Assembly (NCBI GenBank): GCA_013817135.1
Contig: JACDDF010000081.1
Location: 1 to 7,854, forward strand
Direction: 5' to 3'
From: Nitrospirales bacterium
Lineage (GTDB): Bacteria; Nitrospirota; Nitrospiria; Nitrospirales; UBA8639
Length of the DNA: 7,854 nucleotides
The notes below the pieces were generated by a model. That model did no database searches, had not been told where the DNA came from, and saw nothing but the letters and a program-made list of their open reading frames with translations. The translations under genes and the position numbers were made by a program. Shown here piece by piece: positions 1 through 6,936 of this stretch. Every line of letters begins with the position of its first letter. Position 1 is the stretch's first letter.

Positions 1-660
1 CTCCTGATGTTGGGGCCGGTAGATTTCACTGGAACCGTCTTCCAGCAATCAATTGATCTTTCTAAGACCGTGTTTGTAGGACCGGTAAGATTTTCAAACG
101 CGCGAGTGGATTTTGAGGGGTTTTTTATTGGATCTCAATTTGCCCAAGGCGTGGATTTCTCTCACGTCACTTTTGGGACACATTCCCGTTTTCACCAGGC
201 TCAATTTCGTGATCGAGTCATCTTTGCGGATGCCCACTTTACCGGAGTTGCTGAATTTTTAGAAGTTGAGTTTCAACAGGCGGCAGATTTTTCCCGATCG
301 ACGTTTGCCAGTGGGACAGGCTTTTCAGGGTCGGTGTTCAAAGGCGCTGCCGATTTTTCAGCCATCTCGGCTGTTCATGAAATCTATTTCCGGTTTACCG
401 AATTTCGAGAGTCGGTGACATTTGCCAATGCTCGATTTCACACAGTGGTCGATTTTTCGAACGCCAGGTTTGACGGAACGCATGATTTTTCAGGGGTAGA
501 GTTCCGCACCCTGCCGGAATTAAGCGGGAGTAACCTCCCGCTTGATGTGGCGTCGGTTCAAAATGGCAGGACCCCATATGGTCAGGTCGGGATCTTTTTG
601 GGGTTGGTCATTTTGGTGCTCTGTTACCTCTGGTTTTCAAAAGGGAAGAAGTCTGCTTGA
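1..660 (+). CDS. Pentapeptide-repeat protein with C-terminal membrane anchor, 5'-truncated by the window
   Basis: The reading frame is open from base 1; the first ATG is at 7, but repeats begin at once with no leader, so the true start is probably upstream. From residue 5 to about 170 (counting from that ATG) phenylalanines recur every five residues in blocks such as VDFSHVTF, VIFADAHF, AADFSRSTF and VTFANARF. This is the A(D/N)F-type pentapeptide pattern, which in known members folds as a right-handed quadrilateral beta-helix. Residues about 191-211 (VGIFLGLVILVLCYLWF) form one membrane helix followed by the basic tail SKGKKSA. By the positive-inside rule the tail is cytoplasmic and the helix domain would be periplasmic, which predicts a signal peptide in the missing N-terminus. 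The ligand or function is unknown; such repeats usually act as binding or scaffold surfaces. The gene ends 106 bases before scpA and has no clear terminator. Confidence 0.82.
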   Translation, partial: LLMLGPVDFTGTVFQQSIDLSKTVFVGPVRFSNARVDFEGFFIGSQFAQGVDFSHVTFGTHSRFHQAQFRDRVIFADAHFTGVAEFLEVEFQQAADFSRSTFASGTGFSGSVFKGAADFSAISAVHEIYFRFTEFRESVTFANARFHTVVDFSNARFDGTHDFSGVEFRTLPELSGSNLPLDVASVQNGRTPYGQVGIFLGLVILVLCYLWFSKGKKSA

Positions 661-693
661 AATAAGTCTCAACCACTATATTTGGTTAGGATA

Positions 694-724
694 TTGCGGC
701 TTTACACAAAAGATGGTATACCAT
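694..724 (+). promoter_or_regulatory. Candidate scpA promoter with 12-bp palindrome over the -10 box
   Basis: TTGCGG (694-699), a 17-base spacer and TATACC (717-722) resemble a weak sigma70 promoter ending about 44 bases before the scpA start. The -10 box lies inside the perfect 12-bp palindrome ATGGTATACCAT (713-724), a plausible operator or simply a chance palindrome. Both boxes are imperfect, so the promoter call is tentative; the palindrome itself is read directly. Confidence 0.33.
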
Positions 725-754
725 TTCAAATATCCGCACTGTGGAACCCAGTCG

Positions 755-769
755 AAAGGCTCTTGATTG
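755..769 (+). promoter_or_regulatory. Ribosome binding site fixing the TTG start of scpA
   Basis: AAAGG at 755-759 lies 7 bases before TTG at 767. An in-frame TGA (764-766) directly abuts the TTG, so no earlier start exists, and the next in-frame ATG (851) would remove the conserved FTGPMDLLL segment. Confidence 0.6.
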
Positions 770-1588
770 GAATCCGTCCCCTCCCTGATTGTTTCTGACC
801 TTGAAGATGATGATGCCTATCAGGTTAAACTTGAGGCCTTTACCGGCCCCATGGATTTGCTCCTCCATCTGATTCGGAAACACCAGATCAACATTTATGA
901 TATCCCGATTGCGCTGATTGCTCGGCAATATTTGGAGTATTTGTCCATGATGAAGACGTTGAACCTGTCGCTGGCTGGTGAATTTCTGGTCATGGCAGCC
1001 ACCCTTCTCTATATCAAATCCCGGATGCTCCTTCCCAAAGAGGAAAAACCGGAGACGGAGGATGAGGAAGGTCTCGATCCTCGCGCAGAATTGGTCCGGC
1101 AATTGGTCGAATATGAGCGTTTTAAGGAGGCGGCCGGGACCCTGGTTGTCCGCGAACGACTTTGGCGAGAGTCCTTTAGTCGGGATCCTCTCCCCTTGTC
1201 CGCAGAGTCAGGGGTCGAAGAGGAGGATATGGCTACAGAAGATCTCCAGTTATTTGATCTTCTGAGTGCCTTCCAGGATGTACTGGATCGAGCCCCAACC
1301 GATACAATCGTCGAGTTGTCCAGGGAAACCTGGACGGTTCAGGACCGTATTCAAGGCATATTGGAGCGGTTGGAAGGGGAGTCGACGGTTCCTTTTGAAG
1401 AGTTATTTGAACACCATTGGTCCAAGCCACTGGTCATTGTCACATTTCTGGCTTTGTTGGAGCTGGTCAGGATGAACCTGGTTCGTTTGTTTCAAGGAGA
1501 ATGGTTTGGTCCCATCCAGGTGACCAGGCGGTTTGTGCCAGCTGGAGGACCTGATTCTACCGGAAGTCTTCCTGCGGAGCAGGGGTGA
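767..1588 (+). CDS. scpA: Segregation and condensation protein A (ScpA, kleisin)
   Basis: ScpA is the kleisin that bridges the two SMC heads and, with ScpB, forms the bacterial condensin used for chromosome compaction and segregation in the cytoplasm. The 273-residue product is of usual family length. Residues 25-60 hold the N-terminal family signature (FTGPMDLLLHLIRKHQ, then IYDIPIALIARQYLEYL), the helical region that contacts the SMC neck; GEFLVMAATLLYIKSRMLLP (71-90) and AELVRQLVEYERFKEAAGTL (107-124) are also typical. An acidic linker (about 91-104 and 149-155) leads to the C-terminal winged helix (about 205-255, with LVIVTFLALLELVRMNLVRL), which binds the SMC head cap. The start codon is TTG, with AAAGG 7 bases upstream and an in-frame stop immediately before it. 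scpB follows after 120 bases, so co-transcription is likely. Confidence 0.95.
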   Translation: MESVPSLIVSDLEDDDAYQVKLEAFTGPMDLLLHLIRKHQINIYDIPIALIARQYLEYLSMMKTLNLSLAGEFLVMAATLLYIKSRMLLPKEEKPETEDEEGLDPRAELVRQLVEYERFKEAAGTLVVRERLWRESFSRDPLPLSAESGVEEEDMATEDLQLFDLLSAFQDVLDRAPTDTIVELSRETWTVQDRIQGILERLEGESTVPFEELFEHHWSKPLVIVTFLALLELVRMNLVRLFQGEWFGPIQVTRRFVPAGGPDSTGSLPAEQG

Positions 1589-1593
1589 CACGC

Positions 1594-1707
1594 ATGAGCC
1601 GGGTATTAATTGGAGGACGCATGGAGGGACTTAGGAATAGCCTGGGAGATTTGTGTATGTGGCAGTGTGGGATAAGCGGGTTCAGTCCGCAGGGGAGGAC
1701 TCTATAA
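1594..1707 (+). CDS. Possible 37-residue ORF between scpA and scpB
   Basis: This frame starts with ATG 5 bases after the scpA TGA and ends with TAA one base before the scpB ATG, so it spans the gap almost exactly. AGGGGTG (1581-1587) lies 6 bases before the ATG; a second in-frame ATG at 1621 is preceded closely by GGAGGA (1612-1617). The peptide begins MSRVLIGGRMEGLRN and contains two cysteines; it resembles no family I know. It could be a coupling leader peptide that carries ribosomes from scpA to scpB, or a chance ORF. Its 3' end also contains the strong scpB ribosome binding site. I have no conservation evidence. Confidence 0.2.
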   Translation: MSRVLIGGRMEGLRNSLGDLCMWQCGISGFSPQGRTL

Positions 1708-1708
1708 A

Positions 1709-2467
1709 ATGATGGACGCACTCACCAATGGACACCAAGCTTCAGATACTCTCGATGCCGGGGTGGAGGATGACCTTGCTCCCTGTGAGGCCTCAGAGGA
1801 GAGTTGTGACGAAGAAGAGGTCACGGTTTCCGAGAACGTAGACGAGGAGATCGCGTTAGACCTTGATGAACTCAAAGGTGCGTTTGAAGCCCTGCTTTTT
1901 GTTTCGCATGATCCTCTGAGTCTTGAAAAACTGGCTCTGGTCCTCGAAGGAGTGCCTAAATCGGCTGTTAAAGCTGCGATGGAATATCTTCAAGCGGAGT
2001 ATGAGGCGGCTGGGCGTGGCTTGCAGATTTTTGAAGTGGCTGGCGGGTATGTCATGGTGACGCGACCTGAGCAGAGTCTGTATATCAAGCGATTGACCAG
2101 CAAGGCCAAACCGGCAGCCAAGGTTTCCCGATCGGCACTGGAAGCACTGGCCATTGTGAGTTATAAACAGCCCATTACCAGAGCAGATATTGAAAAAATT
2201 CGAGGCGTAGAAACCTCCGGAGTATTGCGGACCCTCCTGGATCAGAAGTTAATTCGGATCGTCGGACGGCAGGATATCCCCGGTCGACCGATTTTGTATG
2301 GAACGGGCAAGCAGTTTCTTCAACGGTTTGGTCTGCGGGACTTACGAGATTTGCCTCCACTGAAAGAACTCAAAGAGTTGGGTAACCCTGAACAATTCCC
2401 CATGGAGCTTCCCTTTGCACCAGAGGAAAATGAGGGAGAGTCCCGGGTCACGGATCTTTCCGCCTAA
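1709..2467 (+). CDS. scpB: Segregation and condensation protein B (ScpB)
   Basis: ScpB is a dimeric winged-helix protein that binds the ScpA linker and stabilises the SMC-ScpAB condensin. The core runs from about residue 54 to 220: ELKGAFEALLFVSHDPLSLE at the first winged helix, GLQIFEVAGGYVMVTRPE in the middle, and the highly conserved block SALEALAIVSYKQPITRADI (142-161), IRGVETSGVLRTLLDQKLI and GRPILYGTGKQFLQRFGL in the second winged helix. At 252 residues it is longer than the common 170-200, because of a very acidic N-terminal extension of about 53 residues (runs of D/E at 20-48) and a C-terminal tail of about 32. The start is set by AGGGGAGGA (1691-1699), 9 bases before the first of two tandem ATGs (1709, 1712); no other in-frame ATG precedes the core. 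It is probably in one operon with scpA. Confidence 0.95.
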   Translation: MMDALTNGHQASDTLDAGVEDDLAPCEASEESCDEEEVTVSENVDEEIALDLDELKGAFEALLFVSHDPLSLEKLALVLEGVPKSAVKAAMEYLQAEYEAAGRGLQIFEVAGGYVMVTRPEQSLYIKRLTSKAKPAAKVSRSALEALAIVSYKQPITRADIEKIRGVETSGVLRTLLDQKLIRIVGRQDIPGRPILYGTGKQFLQRFGLRDLRDLPPLKELKELGNPEQFPMELPFAPEENEGESRVTDLSA

Positions 2468-2571
2468 ATCGACTGTGAGTCCACGCGTTCTGCTGGTCTG
2501 TTTGTTTTCCTTCCTGTTTTCTCTCTGACAAGGGTTGTGCGCGATCCGCGTAGGAAGCAGAAAGAGTTCCT

Positions 2572-5379
2572 ATGACCTTGTTGCTACCTGAAAAGAAATC
2601 TTCCCTGGGCTCCGATTTAGCCAAAAGATTGGGGCAGGATAAAGTTCGGTGGGATTGGGCCACGCTGAAAGCCTATTCCGTCGATGCCAGTATTTACAAA
2701 ATTCCCCCCCAAGTGGTTGTGCTTCCTGAAACAGAAGATGACATTGATGCCGTGATGGAATATGCCGTCAAGACTGGAGTGCCTCTGACTCCACGGGCAG
2801 CCGGAACGAACCTGACCGGATCAGCCATCGGAGCCGGCATTATCGTGGATATCTCCAGAATGAATCGCTTGCTTGAGGTGAATCGAGACGAGCAGTGGGC
2901 GCGAGTACAACCAGGCCTGGTGCTATCCGAATTCAATAAGCAGTTGGCACCTGTGGGGTTGATGTATGGCCCTGACCCTTCAAGCGGGGATATGTGCAAA
3001 TTAGGAGGCATGCTCGGCAACAATTCCGCTGGTCCGCATACGCTTCGCTATGGATCGGTCAAGGACAACGTTCATACTCTTCGGGTTAGGCTGCTCACTG
3101 AGGGTTGGCTTGATGCTCAGTCCGTTGAAATTGGAGGACCGGTTCATACCTCGTTGTTGAAAGGGTATGTATCCTTAAAGGCGGTGTGGACCATGATTCA
3201 AGAGGATCAAGCATTGATCCGCGCCAGGCGTCCGAAGGTGAGTAAAAACAGTTCCGGCTATAACGTCTTTGATGTGGTCGATGGACTGGAGCGAGGGGTA
3301 TTTGACGTTCCCAAATTATTTATCGGTAGCGAGGGAACGCTTGGCATTATTAGTGAAGCAAGAGTCAAGTTGGTTAAACGACCTGATAACACCGTGACGG
3401 GTCTCATCCATTTCCGACACCTGGAGGGTATGGGCGAATCGGTTCCCCACTTATTGGAGTTGGCCCCCAATGCGTTGGAGGTGATGGATGGAAATTCGTT
3501 GGATTTGATCGGGCGAGATCGCTATGGCATTCCATCAGATGCGGCGGCCACGCTGCTCATTGAATTTGATGAAGGCAAAGGCGCAGATCGTCGTCATCGG
3601 TTGCTGGAGATGTGCCGAAGGTTTCCACTCACCGGGGAGGTGAGGCTGGCGTCGGATCCAGCCCAGCAAGGGGAATTGTGGAAGGCCCGCAAGGCGTTGT
3701 TTCCAATGCTCTATCGATTTGATCCTCAAAAAAAACCCATCAATTTTGTCGATGATGTCGTGGTGCAGGCCTCACGCACCGGAGAGTTGATCCGGTATTT
3801 GGAAGAGTATTTTGGACGACGATCGGTGTCGGTCGCCATCTTTGGACCTGTGGGAAATGGCAATGCGCATATTGTTCCGCTGCTTGATTTGCACAATCAA
3901 CATGATGTTGAGGCCATGGTCGAGGCCCACCGGGAGATTCACCAGACGGTCTTAGACCGGTTTGATGGATCAATTTGTGGAGAGCATGGAGACGGGCGTA
4001 TCCGCGCCGAGACGGTTCGCTTGATGTATGGCGAAGAGGTGTATCAAATTTTTGTTCGAGTGAAGCAGGCGTTCGATCCGCAGGGGATGATGAATCCTGG
4101 TGTGAAAATCAGTGAAGCCTCGTTTACGGAACATATTGATCTGGAGCGCATGGGCAAGCCCTGTGCAACTTGCGCCAAATGTAATTCCGTGTGTCCGGTG
4201 TATGATGTGTTTCAGTCTGAAGATATGAGTGCCCGCGGGTGGTTCGAGATTGTGACGGCTTCGGATTACTCGTATCTTCAATCCGAACGGGTGGTCGATG
4301 CCTGTTTGAATTGCAAGTCCTGCCGGACCATTTGTCCGGCCGGGGTCGATGTGTCCGAACTGATTCTTCAGCGACGGGCGGAACATCCCAACCGGCTGGC
4401 CGGTTGGGTCTTTGCCCTCCATGCCCGTCAATGGCTTTTTCATCCCCTGCTGAAGCTCATGGCATGGACCCAGTCTTTTTGGGACCGTCCGGTTATTCGA
4501 GGCATGTTGGAAAAGGTGACTCGCCCGTTGTTGCGAAAGTTGGCTGCCACGGCAAAGATTCCCCGAGATATGGTCCTGCCGACATTTGCCAAACGGCATT
4601 TGCGTGATCGGTATCCTGAACTGTGTCATTCCGAACATCTTCGACAGGCATCAGTTGCTTATTTTCATGGGTGTGCGGCCAACTATTTTGAGGATGGAGT
4701 GGGGGATGCCGTGATCGGGCTTTTAGGCGATTACGGTGCGAAGGTCGCTCTTCCTCCACAACGATGTTCGGGGACGCCGATTGAAACCTACGGGTTGCGT
4801 GATCTGGTAAAAGAAGGCGCGCGAGAAAATCTGGCTCACCTGGCGTCGTATGCCACCGTGATCACCAGTTGTGCTTCTTGTACGTTAAGCCTGAAAGATT
4901 ATGCCACGCTGTTTCAGGGGGAGCCGGAGGAAGCCGCAGCCATTGATTTACGCAAACGAGTGAAGCATATCTCTGAATTTCTTGTTGAAAAGGGAATGGT
5001 GGCAGACAATACCCGCCAAACTCCGACACCGGCCGATGGAAAGTCGACGAAAGTGACCTACCATTCTTCCTGCCATCTTCGCGCCGCCGGTGTGTCCCAG
5101 GCCCCTCGAGATCTGCTAGCCTCTGTGGCTGACCTTGAATTTGTCGAAATGCAGGATGCCGATCGATGCGCGGGCGGAGCGGGTACGTATATGGTCAAGA
5201 ATTATGAAACCTCTCAGAAAATTTTCCAGCGTAAGAAGCGAGCCATTCAAGAAAGCGGGGCTCAAGTGGTGGCGACGAGTTGCCCTGCATGCATGATTCA
5301 GTTGAAAAATGGACTCCGTGGGATAGCAGAGGTCAAGCATATTGCGCAGGTCATGCGGGAGCATTCCCGGAAGAAATAA
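2572..5379 (+). CDS. Fused FAD-linked 2-hydroxyacid dehydrogenase / Fe-S protein (GlcD-GlcF type, YdiJ/Dld-II-like)
   Basis: This family oxidises 2-hydroxyacids (D-lactate, glycolate or D-2-hydroxyglutarate in known members) at FAD and passes electrons through Fe-S centres, probably towards quinone or another carrier at the membrane; the substrate here cannot be read. Order: PCMH-type FAD domain (about 35-265) with PRAAGTNLTGSAIGAG (74-89), GGMLGNNSAGPHTLRYG (145-161), KNSSGYN (225-231) and GSEGTLGII (252-260); FAD-oxidase C domain (about 270-515) with GNGNAHI (428-434) and CGEHGDGRIR (469-478). Then come two 4Fe-4S motifs, C531/C534/C537/C541 and C578/C581/C584/C588, and two cysteine-rich domains with C701, C732, C767xxC770 and C834, C866, C904xxC907. 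Both CCG motifs read CxG (CSG, CAG), and the usual first zinc-site histidine is P426. The 935-residue length fits single-chain fusions. ATG follows AGAAAGAG (2559-2566). It lies 104 bases after scpB, so it may be a separate unit. Confidence 0.9.
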   Translation: MTLLLPEKKSSLGSDLAKRLGQDKVRWDWATLKAYSVDASIYKIPPQVVVLPETEDDIDAVMEYAVKTGVPLTPRAAGTNLTGSAIGAGIIVDISRMNRLLEVNRDEQWARVQPGLVLSEFNKQLAPVGLMYGPDPSSGDMCKLGGMLGNNSAGPHTLRYGSVKDNVHTLRVRLLTEGWLDAQSVEIGGPVHTSLLKGYVSLKAVWTMIQEDQALIRARRPKVSKNSSGYNVFDVVDGLERGVFDVPKLFIGSEGTLGIISEARVKLVKRPDNTVTGLIHFRHLEGMGESVPHLLELAPNALEVMDGNSLDLIGRDRYGIPSDAAATLLIEFDEGKGADRRHRLLEMCRRFPLTGEVRLASDPAQQGELWKARKALFPMLYRFDPQKKPINFVDDVVVQASRTGELIRYLEEYFGRRSVSVAIFGPVGNGNAHIVPLLDLHNQHDVEAMVEAHREIHQTVLDRFDGSICGEHGDGRIRAETVRLMYGEEVYQIFVRVKQAFDPQGMMNPGVKISEASFTEHIDLERMGKPCATCAKCNSVCPVYDVFQSEDMSARGWFEIVTASDYSYLQSERVVDACLNCKSCRTICPAGVDVSELILQRRAEHPNRLAGWVFALHARQWLFHPLLKLMAWTQSFWDRPVIRGMLEKVTRPLLRKLAATAKIPRDMVLPTFAKRHLRDRYPELCHSEHLRQASVAYFHGCAANYFEDGVGDAVIGLLGDYGAKVALPPQRCSGTPIETYGLRDLVKEGARENLAHLASYATVITSCASCTLSLKDYATLFQGEPEEAAAIDLRKRVKHISEFLVEKGMVADNTRQTPTPADGKSTKVTYHSSCHLRAAGVSQAPRDLLASVADLEFVEMQDADRCAGGAGTYMVKNYETSQKIFQRKKRAIQESGAQVVATSCPACMIQLKNGLRGIAEVKHIAQVMREHSRKK

Positions 5380-5420
5380 AGGGGATGGGAATTTGAGTCT
5401 CAGGTGTGTCCTTCGGCGAG

Positions 5421-5436
5421 ATAACGTTGTTATAGT
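5421..5436 (+). promoter_or_regulatory. Candidate extended -10 promoter with inverted repeat, upstream of the MoaD-like gene
   Basis: TGTTATAGT (5428-5436) fits an extended -10 (TGnTATAAT, one mismatch in the hexamer). No good -35 is seen, as allowed for extended -10 promoters. Predicted transcription would start about 36 bases before the ATG at 5479. The inverted repeat ATAAC-gtt-GTTAT (5421-5433) overlaps the -10 and could be an operator. Inference only. Confidence 0.35.
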
Positions 5437-5466
5437 GGGAATTGGGATCGGAATGTTTTTTTGGAC

Positions 5467-5481
5467 GAGGGACATCGAATG
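5467..5481 (+). promoter_or_regulatory. Ribosome binding site choosing ATG 5479
   Basis: GAGGGA (5467-5472) lies 6 bases before ATG 5479. An in-frame TTG at 5461 would add six residues, but it has only a T-rich stretch upstream and no ribosome binding site, and beta-ubiquitin-fold proteins of this type usually begin directly with the first strand (MVKILIFG). Confidence 0.6.
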
Positions 5482-5760
5482 GTAAAAATTTTGATATTTG
5501 GCCTTTCACTTCGTGAAGCGGTTGAAGACCCTGAAGTGGAAATTTCGTTAGAGAGCCCCACCACTATCGGCCAATTGCTAGAGGATTTCCCAGATCACTT
5601 TCAAGGGTTAATGCCTTTCCTCCATGCCAATGAACTCATGTTGACTATTAATCAGAAAATCTCCACCTTGGAAGCCAAAGTGAAAAATGGGGACATCCTG
5701 AAAATTACTCACCAGGGAGGTGATAATCTTGCGGACGGAGCGATGTGGCACAACCCTTAA
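5479..5760 (+). CDS. MoaD/ThiS-type ubiquitin-fold protein with C-terminal extension after Gly-Gly
   Basis: The 93-residue product has the beta-grasp layout of MoaD/ThiS sulfur carriers: first strand and turn MVKILIFGLSLREAV (1-15), TIGQLLEDFP (29-38) as the helix, LMLTINQKIS (53-62) matching the usual VNG/VNQ strand, and VKNGDILKITHQGG (68-81) matching the usual GDEVxxxPPxxGG ending. In known members the terminal Gly-Gly is adenylated by an E1-like enzyme (MoeB/ThiF) and thiocarboxylated, for molybdopterin, thiamine or tRNA/cysteine sulfur transfer. Here Gly80-Gly81 is not terminal: 12 residues ending MWHNP follow, so activation would need trimming, or the protein is not a carrier. No E1, MoaE or protease gene lies in the window, so the pathway is not identified. 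It probably has its own promoter at 5428-5436; the gene is convergent with DUF3565. Confidence 0.75.
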   Translation: MVKILIFGLSLREAVEDPEVEISLESPTTIGQLLEDFPDHFQGLMPFLHANELMLTINQKISTLEAKVKNGDILKITHQGGDNLADGAMWHNP

Positions 5761-5830
5761 TTTGGCACGGGTTGCGATGAATATTTTGTTTGGCGGGGTG
5801 AAGAGTATTATGGATTAGGGGAAATGGCGG

Positions 5831-6046
5831 TTAGGTTGCCCCTTGTGAGGGAAGGGGTGATTCCTCGTCACATTTTTTGCAATTGAGAATCGTTTTGAGA
5901 TGTGCTCGACGTCCTTCTGGTGTCAGAACCCATGGGCGAAGGCTCAGGGGGGGCTGATGTCGAACATGCTGCCCATGTCCGCAGGCCAAATCTGCTACCC
6001 AATCATCTACATCATCTTGATGGAACCCGATAATCGGTTGGTTCAT
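5831..6046 (-). CDS. DUF3565 domain protein
   Basis: This 71-residue protein matches the small DUF3565 family, whose function is unknown. The signature reads GFHQDDVDDWVADLACGHGQ (7-26), HVRHQPPLSLRPWV (27-40), LTPEGRRA, and CKKCDE (56-61). Cys22, His24, His27, His30, Cys56 and Cys59 could form a metal site, which is an inference from spacing. The only ATG after an in-frame TGA (6053-6055) is at 6046. AGAGG (6058-6062 on +) is 11 bases upstream and AGGGG (6049-6053) is very close, so the ribosome binding site is not ideal. It lies 45 bases downstream of the DUF4197 gene on the same strand and may share its transcript. The 3' end faces the MoaD-like gene across 70 bases without a clear terminator. 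Confidence 0.85.
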   Translation of the reverse strand: MNQPIIGFHQDDVDDWVADLACGHGQHVRHQPPLSLRPWVLTPEGRRAHLKTILNCKKCDEESPLPSQGAT

Positions 6047-6091
6047 TTCCCCTCAGACCTCTATGATGTGGGACTATGATGAATTCGCGAT

Positions 6092-6815
6092 TTATTTCCC
6101 AAAGACATCCTTGAGCAAATCTGTGACGCGTGCTGCGGGGTTCGTTCTGATTTGTTGCTCCTCCTGCGCTAAAGTGTGAAATAGCCCATCCAAGCTTTTC
6201 CCGACAACATAGTCGTCCAAATCAAAGGCCGGTACTTGGACAAACGGTAGGGTCGTACATTGTCCCACCAATTCCTTGTATTGCGTGGTGACCCCGACTT
6301 GGCTCATTGTCTTCTCCACTTCAGGTTTAAACGCGGTGGCCAGTTGATCACGGGTTTTACCTTGGAAGTAATCTGTTGCTGCTGTATTTCCTCCATCCAG
6401 AATTTTCTTGGCATCGTCAAAGCCCATGTTGGTGACCGCATCTTTAAATATGGGCTTGGCCAAGGGAGCGGCCTGTTCAGCGGCCCGGTTCATACTGACC
6501 ACCACCTCATTAACCTGAGGGCCGAATCCAGCCAGTCGAAGAACTTTGTCCATGGATTGAAGTTTTATCCGGTAGTGAGATTTTAATGGCTTCATTCTTT
6601 AAAAAGCCGTCTGTGTTGCCAGTGAGTTTCACGGTATTTTCTGTCCCGACGTTGAGCGCTTCTTTAAGACCAGAGATTATTTTGTCATCTCTGAGGGTTT
6701 TTGCGCCGGGCAGAGACAATTTATCGATCTCTTTCATAAAGTCATCAAAATGTGCGGAGGCGATTTGCGGAAGGAGTAAGAGGAGAAAACTCATAATGAC
6801 GCGAGAAATGATCAT
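6092..6815 (-). pseudogene. DUF4197 protein gene with a one-base frameshift
   Basis: Two overlapping minus-strand frames together give a complete DUF4197 protein of 240 residues. The first (from ATG 6815) has a signal peptide, ISRVIMSFLLLLLPQIASA with probable cleavage after ASA, then IISGLKEALNVGTENTVKL and GFLKNEAIKISLPDK. The second continues LQSMDKVLRLAGFG, MNRAAEQAAPLAKPIF, AATDYFQGKTRDQLATAF, FDLDDYVVGKSLDGLF and IRTNPAARVTDLLKDVFG. The family expects LPDKLQ or similar at the join, so the break is an extra base in the four-A run at 6563-6566 (+ strand TTTT); removing one A restores the full length. Start support is good: AAGGTG (6822-6827) lies 6 bases upstream. In the first frame translation ends at 6510. 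DUF4197 proteins are exported and of unknown role. The shift may be a real mutation or a sequence error; no known frameshifting signal is seen. Confidence 0.85.
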
Positions 6816-6936
6816 TGTTCACACCTTTTGGGAAATCATGAAGAAATGTAAGGGGGGCGTTGGAGGAAAACGGGAATAAGAGGGGGAAAGAATATCAGCA
6901 ACGGCTCATGTCATTTTCCTCCTCCTGTGAGATGGG

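Noticed and set aside
671..687. Inverted repeat AACCA-ctatatt-TGGTT after the pentapeptide gene
   Set aside because: Only five base pairs and no following T run, so not supported as an intrinsic terminator.
686..1102. 138-codon minus-strand ORF
   Set aside because: It is antisense to the conserved N-terminal half of scpA and shows no motif.
3970..4638. 222-codon minus-strand ORF
   Set aside because: It is entirely antisense to the Fe-S region of the dehydrogenase, whose cysteine motifs are intact; the antisense product has no recognisable domain and a composition typical of shadow frames.
5839..5857. Hairpin CCCCTT-gtgaggg-AAGGGG, possibly a bidirectional terminator between convergent genes
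   Set aside because: It lies inside the 3' end of the DUF3565 coding sequence; there is no T run next to it on the minus strand, and on the + strand the T6 run is about 15 bases away.
6260..6879. Plus-strand ORFs of 97 and 108 codons
   Set aside because: They are mostly antisense to the DUF4197 gene, whose family sequence is clear on the other strand.
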